From: Streptococcus hyointestinalis
GTDB taxonomy: Bacteria; Bacillota; Bacilli; Lactobacillales; Streptococcaceae
DNA length: 64,000 bases
Assembly (NCBI RefSeq): GCF_900459405.1
Contig: NZ_UHFN01000007.1
Location: 806,001 to 870,000, forward strand
Reading direction: 5' to 3'
The notes below the pieces were generated by a model, which ran no database searches, was not told where the DNA came from, and was given only the letters and a program-made list of their open reading frames with translations. The first letter of the stretch is position 1, and each line of letters begins with the position of its first letter. This document shows positions 47,930 through 56,833 of the stretch, piece by piece. The position numbers and the translations under genes were made by a program.

Positions 47930-48122
47930 TTAGTAGTGAAGAAATCTCCGACGGGAGAGAGTAGTCACTACTTTTTCTTTATGTTAAAGTAGAGGTGTCT
48001 TGTTAAGTCGTGGGACTTTTTGACGCTAGACGTCGCATCAAAAACTGGCAAGACACCTGTTTTAGAAAGAATGTTATCAAAGTATGTGGGACGCCAGACG
48101 TCGAGTATTGAAAATGACATCA
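47930..48122 (+). ncRNA. Candidate IS110 bridge RNA
   Basis: Three stem-loops lie upstream of the transposase. (1) AGTAGTG/CACTACT (47932-47938, 47966-47972) encloses TCTCC-GACG-GGAGA. (2) GGTGTCTTG/CAAGACACC (47994-48002, 48049-48057) encloses TTTTTGA/TCAAAAA (48017-48023, 48038-48044), leaving a large internal loop. (3) ATGTTAT/ATGACAT (48071-48077, 48114-48120). The sequences GTGGGAC and AGACGTCG occur in both the second and third structures. IS110-family bridge RNAs are known to lie in this position and to carry two internal loops that pair with target and donor DNA. Assignment of the loops is not possible here. Confidence 0.55.
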
Positions 48123-48160
48123 CTAAAACAAGGAATCATTCAAGACAAAGAGGTAATATC

Positions 48161-49363
48161 ATGCGTGCAGTTTTTGGGATTGATGTGAGTAAGGCAAGTT
48201 CAGAAGTGGCCATTCTAGTCAATGGCGAGAAGGTTCATGGCTATACCATGGCTAATGATGCCATTGGCTTTTCTCGGCTACTTGGTGATTTGAAAACCGT
48301 CCACAAGCCAGAAATCATCTTTGAAGCAACAGGCGTCTATTCTCGTCGTCTTCAAGCTTTTCTGGATGAACATGGCTACGCTTATATACGGCTCAATCCC
48401 TTGGAAGCTAAGAAGCAACTGGATAGCTTGCGTGTGAGGAAAACAGATCAAATTGACGCCGAAAAACTGGCTCAATCTCAATTTGTGCTGAATCGTAAAC
48501 CCACTTATGTCCAAGAAGAAGTCTACCAAAACTTGCGTGATCTCAGCCGTTTCTATCAGAATCTGACCGAGGACATTGTTCGAGCTAAAAACCGTCTGCA
48601 CAAGGTCTTACAAGTCACTTTTCCAGAGTTGGAGACTATCTTATCAACACCATCTGGCGAACAATACTGGAACCTAGTCATAGCCTTTCCTTGCAAGGAC
48701 TTCGTTCTTGAGTTAAGCAAGGATGAACTCTCAAAGAGCATCCGTCTGTCCACTTCAAAACGGATTTCTGACAAGCGTGTGGCTTACTTAGCAGAGAAGC
48801 TGACAGCACTAGCTAATCAATCTTATTGTGCTGTTAAGAAAACCTCTCCAATGCTGGAAGAGGTGCGTTACTATGCAAAAGAATTGCTTAGACTTTCTGA
48901 ACAGAGACAAGCAGTCTTAGGCGAAATGGTGGAACTAGCTCAGCCATTACCTGAATATGACATTCTGCTTTCTATTCCTGGTATCGCTGAGACTACTGCA
49001 ACAAGTATTATTGGTGAACTGGGAAATATTCGCCGTTTTCAGTCTGCCAATCAAATCAATGCCTTTATCGGTATTGACCTAAGACACTATGAATCTGGAA
49101 ACTTCATCGCTAAGGAACACATTACCAAGCGTGGCAATCCCTACGCTAGAAAGATTCTGTTCAAGTGCATTCACAATATCGCCTCAGCTAGTCACACTAA
49201 TCCTTGCCATATCGCAGACTTTTATGAGAAACGAAAAAGACAATCGCAAACGACTTCAACCAAGCCACACACGATTGCCTCCATACACCGTCTCATTCGG
49301 ACAATGTATTACCTCATTACGCATAACAAACTTTATGATTACACTTTAACCCAAAATCAGTAA
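48161..49363 (+). CDS. IS110-family transposase (DEDD recombinase), second type
   Basis: 400 residues from ATG 48161, behind AAAGAGG; upstream in-frame codons overlap the RNA candidate and are not used. DEDD residues: D8 (FGIDVSKASSE), E55 (IFEATGVY), D96 and D99 (RKTDQIDAEKL). The C-terminal Transposase_20 domain has LLSIPGIAETTATSIIGEL and the presumed nucleophile S312 in YESGNF, then ITKRGNPYARKILF. Only distantly similar to the IS110 transposase in the trp operon. Full length. Confidence 0.94.
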   Translation: MRAVFGIDVSKASSEVAILVNGEKVHGYTMANDAIGFSRLLGDLKTVHKPEIIFEATGVYSRRLQAFLDEHGYAYIRLNPLEAKKQLDSLRVRKTDQIDAEKLAQSQFVLNRKPTYVQEEVYQNLRDLSRFYQNLTEDIVRAKNRLHKVLQVTFPELETILSTPSGEQYWNLVIAFPCKDFVLELSKDELSKSIRLSTSKRISDKRVAYLAEKLTALANQSYCAVKKTSPMLEEVRYYAKELLRLSEQRQAVLGEMVELAQPLPEYDILLSIPGIAETTATSIIGELGNIRRFQSANQINAFIGIDLRHYESGNFIAKEHITKRGNPYARKILFKCIHNIASASHTNPCHIADFYEKRKRQSQTTSTKPHTIASIHRLIRTMYYLITHNKLYDYTLTQNQ

Positions 49364-49547
49364 AATTGTTTATGCACTATCATTGTAACACCTTATCAAA
49401 AAATTTCAACATAAGGTGTTGCTTTTGTATACACTTTTTTACACTAAACTTTAGTCCAAAATAAAATAATTTCCTTATTTTAACTATTGAACTCAAAATA
49501 GTATTCATCAAATGCCTTGAAAGGCTTGACAAATAGTAGAAAAAAGT

Positions 49548-50711
49548 CCCCACTTGTCAAGTCAAGTGCAACAAGTTCATTGATAACTAGAGTTCCAGAG
49601 GTTAAGCTGTTTGGGCTAGCCCAAACAAAATATTTGCGGTTTTATACTTGTGAAGTCGTCTAGGTCTGTCATTGATAGCAGAGACGTAGTGATTGAGTTC
49701 TTCTGTCGTTAGTGAGTTAAGAGAGACACCTTTTGGGAGAAACTCTCTCAAGAGACCATTGAAATTTTCATTTGTTCCTCTTTCATGAGAAGCATAAGGA
49801 TGGGCAAAATAGACTTCCACACCTTTTAAGTCTGACAAGCTACTGAACTCTGAGCCATTGTCCGATGTGATAGAGCGAATAGGGTACTGTGATAGTAGGC
49901 TCTTAACAGCCCTATTGATAGTTTCTGCTTGTTTATTAGCCAGTTTTACAGCGATGGCAAATCGTGTTTGACGCTCTACTAAGGTCAAAATAACAGCTTC
50001 ACCTTTGGTTTTCTTGCCAAGAACCAAATCAATCTCCCAATGTCCAAATTCAGAGCGATTAGTAATAGTTTCTGGACGTTCTTCAATGGATTTTCCTAAG
50101 ATTTTCTTCGTGGCCTTAGGCGTTACTTTAGACCGTTTTCGGATGCACACCATCTTAGGTAAATCAATCGGTTTAACCCTCAACAGTCCGTCTTTGATGT
50201 ACCGATACACTGTCTTGGTGGAAGGGATAACTTCCAGTGGATGTTTTTCTCGGTAAGTTTGAACAAAGCTATCAACACTGTGACAACGAGGTTTCGTTTT
50301 CAGGGCTTTCTCAAGTTCCTTGAAGAATGTCTGGGAGCAGTATGATAGTTTATGATAGGCACTTTTTCGACGATTGATTTCATAAACACGTTGACCACTA
50401 TCTGGAAAGTAAACCGTTGAGTAGATTCGTTTCCCGTTCTTATCTTGAACCTGAGAAACACTTCCTCGTTTGATTTCACGACTGATGGTTGAGCGATGAC
50501 GCCCAAGCAGACGAGCAATCTCAGAGGGGTTTTTGCCCATCTTGAGATAGGCGCTGATTTCTCCGCGTTCAGAGGCTGAAAGGTGTGAGTATAACGATTT
50601 TTTGGTAGAATGATTAGTGGACATGTTCATCTGCTTTCTATACTGAGTTGGGGAATTCTAGTATATCAGACGAGCATGTCTTTTTTGTTGCACTTCATTT
50701 TACAACACGGG
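49548..50711 (-). mobile_element. IS B copy 2, IS30-family insertion sequence (1164 bp)
   Basis: Identical ends and length to the other copies; left neighbour is the AAAAAAGT end of the middle X' copy, right neighbour is intact X'. The orientation is opposite to copy 1 relative to IS A. Its right end is 36 bp from the leu promoter. Confidence 0.92.
49602..50630 (-). CDS. IS30-family transposase (IS B copy 2)
   Basis: 342 residues, full length, with DDE residues intact. It differs from copy 1 at a few sites (for example Gly for Asp near residue 79, Ile for Thr near 86, ERPETITNRS near 184-193). Confidence 0.95.
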   Translation of the reverse strand: MNMSTNHSTKKSLYSHLSASERGEISAYLKMGKNPSEIARLLGRHRSTISREIKRGSVSQVQDKNGKRIYSTVYFPDSGQRVYEINRRKSAYHKLSYCSQTFFKELEKALKTKPRCHSVDSFVQTYREKHPLEVIPSTKTVYRYIKDGLLRVKPIDLPKMVCIRKRSKVTPKATKKILGKSIEERPETITNRSEFGHWEIDLVLGKKTKGEAVILTLVERQTRFAIAVKLANKQAETINRAVKSLLSQYPIRSITSDNGSEFSSLSDLKGVEVYFAHPYASHERGTNENFNGLLREFLPKGVSLNSLTTEELNHYVSAINDRPRRLHKYKTANILFGLAQTA

Positions 50712-50724
50712 CATGTAAAAAAGT
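50712..50724. repeat. 13-bp direct repeat X', copy 3 (right of IS B copy 2)
   Basis: CATGTAAAAAAGT, identical to 46361-46373; original host sequence continues after it. Confidence 0.85.
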
Positions 50725-50746
50725 CAAAAAACTTTTTACATTATCA

Positions 50747-50775
50747 TTGACAAAATAGTCTGAAAATTATATACT
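50747..50775 (+). promoter_or_regulatory. leu operon promoter
   Basis: TTGACA (50747-50752), 17 nt, TATACT (50770-50775). Confidence 0.8.
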
Positions 50776-50805
50776 ACTATCAATAAACATTCAAGGAGAA
50801 GTCAA

Positions 50806-50850
50806 ATGCGTACAGTTTCAATCGTTTTGCTATTGAGGTGTCTGGGCTAG
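50806..50850 (+). CDS. leu operon leader peptide (14 aa)
   Basis: ATG 50806 behind AAGGAG encodes MRTVSIVLLLRCLG. Four of 14 codons are leucine (TTG CTA TTG and CTG), with two Val and one Ile. Ribosome stalling at these codons when Leu-tRNA is scarce would favour the antiterminator hairpin that follows. This is the classical attenuator layout known for leu operons; here it is read directly from the sequence but not tested. Confidence 0.75.
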   Translation: MRTVSIVLLLRCLG

Positions 50851-50876
50851 TGCAGAAGCATTAGTCCTGTTTGGCT

Positions 50877-50920
50877 TACCAAGCGGGAAAAACATCTCGC
50901 TTGGTAGTGGGATGTTTTTT
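50877..50920 (+). promoter_or_regulatory. leu attenuator: alternative hairpins and terminator
   Basis: TACCAAGCG (50877-50885) pairs with CGCTTGGTA (50898-50906). The overlapping AAAAACATC (50888-50896) pairs with GATGTTTTT (50911-50919), which is followed by T and acts as terminator. The two helices interlock and cannot form together, as expected of an antiterminator/terminator switch before leuA. Confidence 0.7.
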
Positions 50921-50950
50921 AGTATATTAGAATTAGAAAAGGTGAAGCAG

Positions 50951-52504
50951 ATGCAAACAGTTGAATTTCTTGATACCACACTTCGTGATGGTGAGCAGAC
51001 ACCAGGTGTTAATTTTTCCATCAAAGAAAAAGTCGCTATCGCAAAACAGCTTGAAAAATGGGGGATTTCAGTCATTGAGGCAGGTTTTCCTGCAGCCAGT
51101 CCAGACTCTTTTGAGGCGGTCAAACAAATCGCCAAAACCATGACGACAACCGCTGTGTCAGGTCTAGCTCGCTCGGTCAAATCAGACATTGACGCTTGCT
51201 ATGAAGCGCTCAAAGACGCCAAATACCCTCAATGCCATGTCTTTATCGCAACCAGCCCAATCCATCGTGAGTTCAAACTCAAAAAATCAAAGGCAGAAAT
51301 CCTTGACATTATCAAAGAGCAGGTCAGCTATGCTAGAAAATATTTTGATGTGGTTGAGTTCTCGCCAGAGGATGCGACACGCACGGAGCTTGACTACCTC
51401 CTTGAGGTCTGCCAAACCGCTGTGGACGCAGGAGCCACCTATATCAACATCCCTGATACTGTTGGTTTTACAACACCGACAGAGTACGGCGCTATCTTCA
51501 AACACCTCATCGAAAATGTCAAGTCAGACCGCAAGATTATCTTTAGCCCACACTGTCACAATGACCTTGGCATGGCTGTAGCCAATACACTCTCTGCCAT
51601 CAAAAATGGCGCTGGTCGTATCGAGGGGACAGTCAATGGTATTGGTGAGCGTGCGGGAAATGCTGCGCTAGAAGAGGTAGCTGTAGCGCTCAACATCCGT
51701 GAAGACTTCTATCAAGCTAAAAGCTCTATCAAACTCAACGAAACCGTCAACACTGCGGACTTGGTGTCTCGTTTTTCAGGAATTGCCATTCCAAAAAACA
51801 AGGCTGTTGTTGGTGGCAATGCCTTCTCACACGAGTCTGGTATCCACCAAGATGGCGTGCTGAAAAATCCACTGACCTACGAAATCATTACCCCAGAGCT
51901 GGTTGGTGTCAAGAAAAACTCACTGCCACTCGGCAAGCTCTCTGGTCGCCATGCCTTTATTGAAAAGCTCAAAGAACTTGACTTGACCTTTGATGAGACA
52001 GAAATCAAGAGTCTCTTTGCGAAGTTCAAAAAATTGGCAGATAAGAAACACGAGATTACAGACGCTGATATCATCGCTCTTGTCTCAGGCGTTGAGATTG
52101 AAAACCCAGAAGGTTTCCACTTTAGCAATCTGACCTTGACCTCAAACAGCGATGAAACCAACACGGCAGAGGTCTTTATGACCAATACAGACGGCGAAGA
52201 AGTCGCTATCCTAGCCAATGGCAAAGGCTCTGTTGAGGCGATTTACAACGCCATTGACAAGTTCTTTAACCAGACGGTGAAACTGCTCAGCTATACGATT
52301 GATGCGGTGACGGATGGGATTGATGCACAGGCACGTGTGTCTGTCTCTATTGAAAATGTGGACACAGGTACTATTTTCAACGCTTCAGGTATTGACTTTG
52401 ACGTCCTAAAAGCAGGAGCTATCGCTTATGTCAATGCCAATGCTCTAGCGCAAAAAGAAAACGCTGGTGAAATGGGACAAAAGCTATCTGAAAAAGATTT
52501 TTAA
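50951..52504 (+). CDS. leuA: 2-isopropylmalate synthase
   Basis: 517 residues from ATG 50951 behind AAGGTGA. First committed enzyme of leucine synthesis. Motifs: FLDTTLRDGEQTPGVNF, FSPHCHNDLGMAVANTL (metal His pair) and NGIGERAGNAALEEV. The C-terminal regulatory LeuA dimer domain (about residues 385-510) allows leucine feedback. Confidence 0.97.
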   Translation: MQTVEFLDTTLRDGEQTPGVNFSIKEKVAIAKQLEKWGISVIEAGFPAASPDSFEAVKQIAKTMTTTAVSGLARSVKSDIDACYEALKDAKYPQCHVFIATSPIHREFKLKKSKAEILDIIKEQVSYARKYFDVVEFSPEDATRTELDYLLEVCQTAVDAGATYINIPDTVGFTTPTEYGAIFKHLIENVKSDRKIIFSPHCHNDLGMAVANTLSAIKNGAGRIEGTVNGIGERAGNAALEEVAVALNIREDFYQAKSSIKLNETVNTADLVSRFSGIAIPKNKAVVGGNAFSHESGIHQDGVLKNPLTYEIITPELVGVKKNSLPLGKLSGRHAFIEKLKELDLTFDETEIKSLFAKFKKLADKKHEITDADIIALVSGVEIENPEGFHFSNLTLTSNSDETNTAEVFMTNTDGEEVAILANGKGSVEAIYNAIDKFFNQTVKLLSYTIDAVTDGIDAQARVSVSIENVDTGTIFNASGIDFDVLKAGAIAYVNANALAQKENAGEMGQKLSEKDF

Positions 52505-52513
52505 GAGGTGTTT

Positions 52514-53551
52514 ATGACAAAGAAAATTGTAACCCTAGCAGGCGATGGTATCGGTCCAGAAATCATGGCAGCAGGACTAGAGGTTCTGGCTGCTGTGGCG
52601 AAAAAGACAGGCTTTAGCTATGAGATTGATGACAGAGTGTTTGGCGGCGCAGCCATTGACGCCGTGGGTGAACCTCTGCCAAAGGACACGCTTGAGGCAG
52701 CCAAGTCTGCGGATGCCATTTTACTAGCCGCTATCGGAAGCCCTAAGTACGACACAGCGCCAGTGCGTCCTGAGCAAGGTCTGCTTGCTATTCGTAAAGA
52801 GCTCAATCTCTTTGCCAATATTCGTCCGGTACGTATTTTCGAGGCGCTAAAGCACTTATCACCACTTAAAGAGGAGATTATCCGAGATGTTGACTTTGTT
52901 GTCGTGCGTGAGCTGACAGGTGGTATCTACTTTGGAGAGCATCATCTTGAGGATGACAGCGCACAGGACATCAATGCCTACGCTGCTTTTGAAATCGAGC
53001 GTATCGTGCAAAAAGCCTTTGAGCTAGCCAAAGAGCGCAAGCAAAAAGTCACCAGCATTGACAAGCAAAATGTCCTTGCCACCTCAAAACTTTGGCGCAA
53101 AGTCGCTGACCAAGTCGCAAAAGACTACCCAGAAGTGACCCTAGAGCACCAATTGGTCGATAGCGCAGCCATGCTTATGATTACAAATCCTAGCCGATTT
53201 GACGTCATCGTGACGGAAAATCTTTTTGGCGACATTTTGTCTGACGAGTCCAGTGTCCTACCGGGAACGCTTGGCGTTATGCCGTCAGCCAGCCATTCTG
53301 CTAATGGACCAAGCCTTTACGAGCCTATTCACGGCTCTGCACCCGATATTGCAGGGCAAAATATCGCTAATCCGATCAGCATGATTTTGTCTGTTGCCAT
53401 GATGTTGCGTGACAGCTTTGCAGAAAAAGAAGCGGCAAGCATGATTGAAAGAGCTGTTGAGAAGACCCTGTCCGCAGGCATACTGACCGCAGACCTTGGC
53501 GGCAATGCCAAAACAAGCGAGATGACACAGGCGATTATTGATAATCTATGA
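52514..53551 (+). CDS. leuB: 3-isopropylmalate dehydrogenase
   Basis: 345 residues from ATG 52514 with GAGG 5 nt upstream. NAD-dependent oxidative decarboxylation. Motifs: LAGDGIGPEIM, VVRELTGGIYFGEH, DSAAMLMITNPSRFDVIVTENLFGDILSDE (in part VTENLFGDILSDE) and PGTLGVMPSAS. The stop overlaps the next gene by 4 nt. Confidence 0.97.
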   Translation: MTKKIVTLAGDGIGPEIMAAGLEVLAAVAKKTGFSYEIDDRVFGGAAIDAVGEPLPKDTLEAAKSADAILLAAIGSPKYDTAPVRPEQGLLAIRKELNLFANIRPVRIFEALKHLSPLKEEIIRDVDFVVVRELTGGIYFGEHHLEDDSAQDINAYAAFEIERIVQKAFELAKERKQKVTSIDKQNVLATSKLWRKVADQVAKDYPEVTLEHQLVDSAAMLMITNPSRFDVIVTENLFGDILSDESSVLPGTLGVMPSASHSANGPSLYEPIHGSAPDIAGQNIANPISMILSVAMMLRDSFAEKEAASMIERAVEKTLSAGILTADLGGNAKTSEMTQAIIDNL

Positions 53552-53835
53552 GACTGTACATTTTAGTGGTGCTGGTGTGGAATAGATTTGTCTTTTGCTG
53601 CTATGGTTATGATAAACGGCAGGCTAGGGTGAAGGGCTGGCGCTTGTCTGAAAAGAGTCTTCTTACCATGACTTACCTTTTAGGTGGTGTGGGAGCTTAT
53701 CTAGGTGCTCTTGTCTTTCATCATAAGACAAAAAAGTGGTACTTTCAGCTGAGTTGGATGCTGGGTATTATCATGCTGTTACTGGTTAGCTATTATCTTT
53801 GGAGGATGACAAATGAGTGGAAAATCCATTTTTGA
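53548..53835 (+). CDS. DUF1294 small membrane protein inside the leu operon
   Basis: 95 residues. Two to three hydrophobic segments ([52 protein letters not shown]). The motif [19 protein letters not shown] with [18 protein letters not shown] is the DUF1294 signature. ATGA coupling to leuB and a 23-nt overlap with leuC show that it is part of the operon. The function is unknown; I would not infer a leucine-transport role without data. Confidence 0.85.
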   Translation: MRLYILVVLVWNRFVFCCYGYDKRQARVKGWRLSEKSLLTMTYLLGGVGAYLGALVFHHKTKKWYFQLSWMLGIIMLLLVSYYLWRMTNEWKIHF

Positions 53836-55195
53836 TAAATTGTGGGAACGTCATGTGATTACAGGTAGAGAAGGTGAGCCGCAGCTCATGTATGTCGACC
53901 AGCACTATATCCATGAAGTGACGAGTCCGCAGGCTTTTGATGGTCTGAGAGAAGCTGGGCGCAAAATGCGTCGTCCAGACTTGACCTTTGGGACTTTTGA
54001 CCATAATGTCCCAACTGTCAATATCTATGATATCCGTGACGTCATCTCCAAGGCGCAGATGGACGCCCTCGCTCGCAATGTTAAAGAGTTCGGCATTCCG
54101 CATGCGGACCACGGTTCAGAATTGCAGGGTATTGTCCACATGGTTGGACCAGAGACAGGGCGTACTCAGCCAGGGAAATTTATCGTCTGCGGCGACAGCC
54201 ACACAGCCACACACGGTGCTTTTGGAGCTATTGCCTTTGGGATTGGAACGACAGAAGTGGAGCATGTCTTTGCGACGCAAACGCTTTGGCAAGTCAAGCC
54301 AAAGAAACTCTTGGTGCGCTTTATTGGGCGTCCGCAAAAGGGGGTTTACGCTAAAGACTACATTCTAGCTTTGATTGCTAGATATGGCGTGTCGCTTGGT
54401 GTTGGTCATGTAGTGGAGTATCAAGGCGAAGCTATCGCTAGTCTCACCATGGAAGAGCGCATGACTATTTGCAACATGTCCATTGAGTTTGGGGCTAAGA
54501 TGGGGATTATGAATCCCGACCAGACCACCTATGATTATCTAAAGGACAAACCGCATCGTCCTAAGCGCTTTGACGAAGCGGTCGCTGACTGGAAGACGCT
54601 GGTGTCAGACGAGGATGCGACCTATGACAAGGTCATCACGCTTGATGTATCAGAGCTAGCGCCCATGGTCACTTGGGGGACCAATCCGTCTATGGGTGTG
54701 GCTTATGGAGAAGCCTTTCCAGAGAGCCGTGACCTCAATGACGAGCGAGCCTATGCCTACATGGACTTAGAGCCAGGTCAAAAAGCCAGTGATATCGAGC
54801 TGGGTTATGTCTTTTTAGGTTCTTGTACCAATGCCAGATTGAGTGACCTTCAGGTAGCAGCTCGTTTTGTTGAGGGTAAGCATATTGCGCCCAATATGAC
54901 CGCTATTGTGGTGCCTGGCAGTCGTCCTGTCAAGCGTGCAGCTGAACAGCTGGGACTGGATAAGATTTTCAAGGAAGCAGGCTTTGAGTGGCGTGACCCG
55001 GGCTGCTCCATGTGTCTTGGGATGAATCCTGACAAGGTGCCAACAGGCGTCCACGCTGCCTCTACCAGCAATCGTAACTTTGAGGATAGGCAGGGTGTTG
55101 GCGCACGCACGCACCTCTGTAGTCCAGCTATGGCAGCAGCGGCAGCTATTTTTGGACGCTTTGTCGATGTGAGAGAGCTAGAAGAAGCCACTTAG
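53813..55195 (+). CDS. leuC: 3-isopropylmalate dehydratase large subunit
   Basis: 460 residues. The aconitase-family Fe4S4 cysteines are in [13 protein letters not shown] and [22 protein letters not shown] is the substrate motif. Works with LeuD to isomerise isopropylmalate. RBS is GGAGG. leuD starts 11 nt after its stop. Confidence 0.97.
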   Translation: MSGKSIFDKLWERHVITGREGEPQLMYVDQHYIHEVTSPQAFDGLREAGRKMRRPDLTFGTFDHNVPTVNIYDIRDVISKAQMDALARNVKEFGIPHADHGSELQGIVHMVGPETGRTQPGKFIVCGDSHTATHGAFGAIAFGIGTTEVEHVFATQTLWQVKPKKLLVRFIGRPQKGVYAKDYILALIARYGVSLGVGHVVEYQGEAIASLTMEERMTICNMSIEFGAKMGIMNPDQTTYDYLKDKPHRPKRFDEAVADWKTLVSDEDATYDKVITLDVSELAPMVTWGTNPSMGVAYGEAFPESRDLNDERAYAYMDLEPGQKASDIELGYVFLGSCTNARLSDLQVAARFVEGKHIAPNMTAIVVPGSRPVKRAAEQLGLDKIFKEAGFEWRDPGCSMCLGMNPDKVPTGVHAASTSNRNFEDRQGVGARTHLCSPAMAAAAAIFGRFVDVRELEEAT

Positions 55196-55206
55196 CAAGG
55201 AGACCT

Positions 55207-55815
55207 ATGGAAAAATTTACCGTTTACACAGGGACGACAGTTCCTTTGATGAATGACAATATCGACACTGACCAGATTTTGCCCAAGCAATTTTTGAAGT
55301 TGATTGATAAAAAAGGCTTTGGCAAGTATCTCATGTACGAGTGGCGTTATTTGGATGACAACTACACGGAAAATCCCGATTTTATCTTTAACCAAGCACC
55401 CTATAAGCATGCAGGTATTCTCATCACAGGGGAGAATTTTGGAGCAGGCTCGTCACGTGAGCACGCTGCTTGGGCGCTGGCTGACTACGGTTTTCGAGTG
55501 GTGATTGCTGGTTCTTTTGGCGACATTCACTACAATAACGAGCTCAATAACGGGCTTTTGCCTATTGTTCAGCCAAGAGAGGTGCGTGAAGAGCTGGCTA
55601 AGCTCTCACCAGATGAGACCATAACGGTTGACCTTGAAAAGCAGTTACTTATCACACCTATTGGTGAGTTTAGCTTTGAGATTGATGGTGAGTGGAAGCA
55701 TAAGCTTTTAAATGGCTTAGATGATATCGGCATTACCTTGCAGTATGAGGACTTGATTACAGCCTATGAAAATCAGCGTCCAGCTTATTGGCGTGACGAC
55801 GAAAATAATTTTTGA
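55207..55815 (+). CDS. leuD: 3-isopropylmalate dehydratase small subunit
   Basis: 202 residues. Motifs: [30 protein letters not shown] (swivel-domain active site) and [20 protein letters not shown] is AAGGAG. Last gene of the leu operon. Confidence 0.96.
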   Translation: MEKFTVYTGTTVPLMNDNIDTDQILPKQFLKLIDKKGFGKYLMYEWRYLDDNYTENPDFIFNQAPYKHAGILITGENFGAGSSREHAAWALADYGFRVVIAGSFGDIHYNNELNNGLLPIVQPREVREELAKLSPDETITVDLEKQLLITPIGEFSFEIDGEWKHKLLNGLDDIGITLQYEDLITAYENQRPAYWRDDENNF

Positions 55816-55940
55816 AAATTTAGAAAAATACTTGAAAAGTCAGAATTGACATGATAAACTAAGTTTTATAAGTCATTTGTTTGTCAAAACAATGATGATA
55901 CTATTAAAAAGTTGAAAATAATACAGAAGAGGAAAACAAG

Positions 55941-56726
55941 ATGACAAAACATATTCAATGGGATGGCAATCTTTCGCAGGAAGGATTTGAGATTATGCGT
56001 GGTGAGGGTGGCGTTATCGTCTGCCCGACAAAAGTTGGCTACATTATCATGACAGCTGACCGAAAAGGTTTGGAGCGTAAGTTTGAAGCTAAGGAACGTA
56101 ACCGCAATAAACCAGGTGTCGTGCTTTGTGGTTCACTGGATGAGCTTCGCAGCCTAGCACAGCTCACTCCTGAAATTGACGCTTTTTACCAAAAACACTG
56201 GGATGAGGACATTCTCCTTGGGTGTATCCTTCCTTGGCGTAAAGACGCTTATGAAAAGCTCGTTGCCATTGGTGATGGACGTGAAGAACTCATGACAGAC
56301 GTGCGAGGCACTTCTTGCTTTGTCATCAAGTTTGGTAAAGCTGGTGAGCAATTAGCCAAAGAAATGTGGGAAAAAGAAGGACGTATGGTTTATGCGTCAT
56401 CAGCCAACCCATCTGGTAAAGGAAATCGTGGTAAGGTTGAGGGTATCGGTGAGCGTATCGAGTCTATGGTTGACCTTGTCATCGAAGCAGACGATTATGT
56501 GGCGTCTATCCAGCCAGACAAGACTGTTGAGACACGCTACGAGCAAGGTGTTATGGTGTCTATGGTGGATAAGGATGGTAAGCTCATCCCTGAGCAAGGT
56601 GCAAGCAGTCGTTCAATTACACCTTGTCCAGTCGTTATCCGTAAAGGGCTTGACATTGATAAAATCATGATGCACTTGTCAGATACCTTCAACTCTTGGG
56701 ATTACCGTCAAGGCGAATACTACTAA
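55941..56726 (+). CDS. Sua5/YciO/YrdC-family protein
   Basis: 261 residues. The YrdC-like fold is indicated by GGVIVCPTKVGYIIMTADRKGLERKFEAKERNRNKPGVVLC (short pieces CPTKVGYIIM and KERNRNKPG) and YASSANPSGKGN, the family's ATP/threonine site. Members make threonylcarbamoyl-AMP for tRNA t6A37. This protein is longer and more divergent than a typical TsaC and may be a paralogue, so the exact reaction is uncertain. RBS is AGAGGAAA. Monocistronic, ending in a strong terminator. Confidence 0.8.
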   Translation: MTKHIQWDGNLSQEGFEIMRGEGGVIVCPTKVGYIIMTADRKGLERKFEAKERNRNKPGVVLCGSLDELRSLAQLTPEIDAFYQKHWDEDILLGCILPWRKDAYEKLVAIGDGREELMTDVRGTSCFVIKFGKAGEQLAKEMWEKEGRMVYASSANPSGKGNRGKVEGIGERIESMVDLVIEADDYVASIQPDKTVETRYEQGVMVSMVDKDGKLIPEQGASSRSITPCPVVIRKGLDIDKIMMHLSDTFNSWDYRQGEYY

Positions 56727-56734
56727 AATCATCA

Positions 56735-56770
56735 TACCTATTAGTTATGGTAGTCCATAACTAATAGGTA
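56735..56770 (+). terminator. Terminator after the Sua5-like gene
   Basis: TACCTATTAGTTATGG-TAGT-CCATAACTAATAGGTA, a perfect 16-bp stem with a T-rich tail. Confidence 0.88.
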
Positions 56771-56833
56771 TTTGTTATTTTTAAGGTAAAGGGTTATAAT
56801 GGGACACAAACAAAAAACAGAAGGGAAAATAAA

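Larger units (their letters stand above)
47920..49543 (+). mobile_element. IS110-family element inside the middle X' repeat (ends uncertain by a few A)
   Basis: The borders are inferred from the split X' repeat. The exact right end is ambiguous within the A-run at 49540-49545. The element has a 240-bp structured left end, a transposase and a 180-bp AT-rich right end with the hairpin AACACCTTAT ... ATAAGGTGTT (about 49389-49422). Confidence 0.8.

Noticed and set aside
48020..48160. Longer start for the second IS110 transposase
   Set aside because: The extra codons overlap the structured RNA region and lack an RBS, while ATG 48161 has AAAGAGG and begins with the conserved FGIDVSK.
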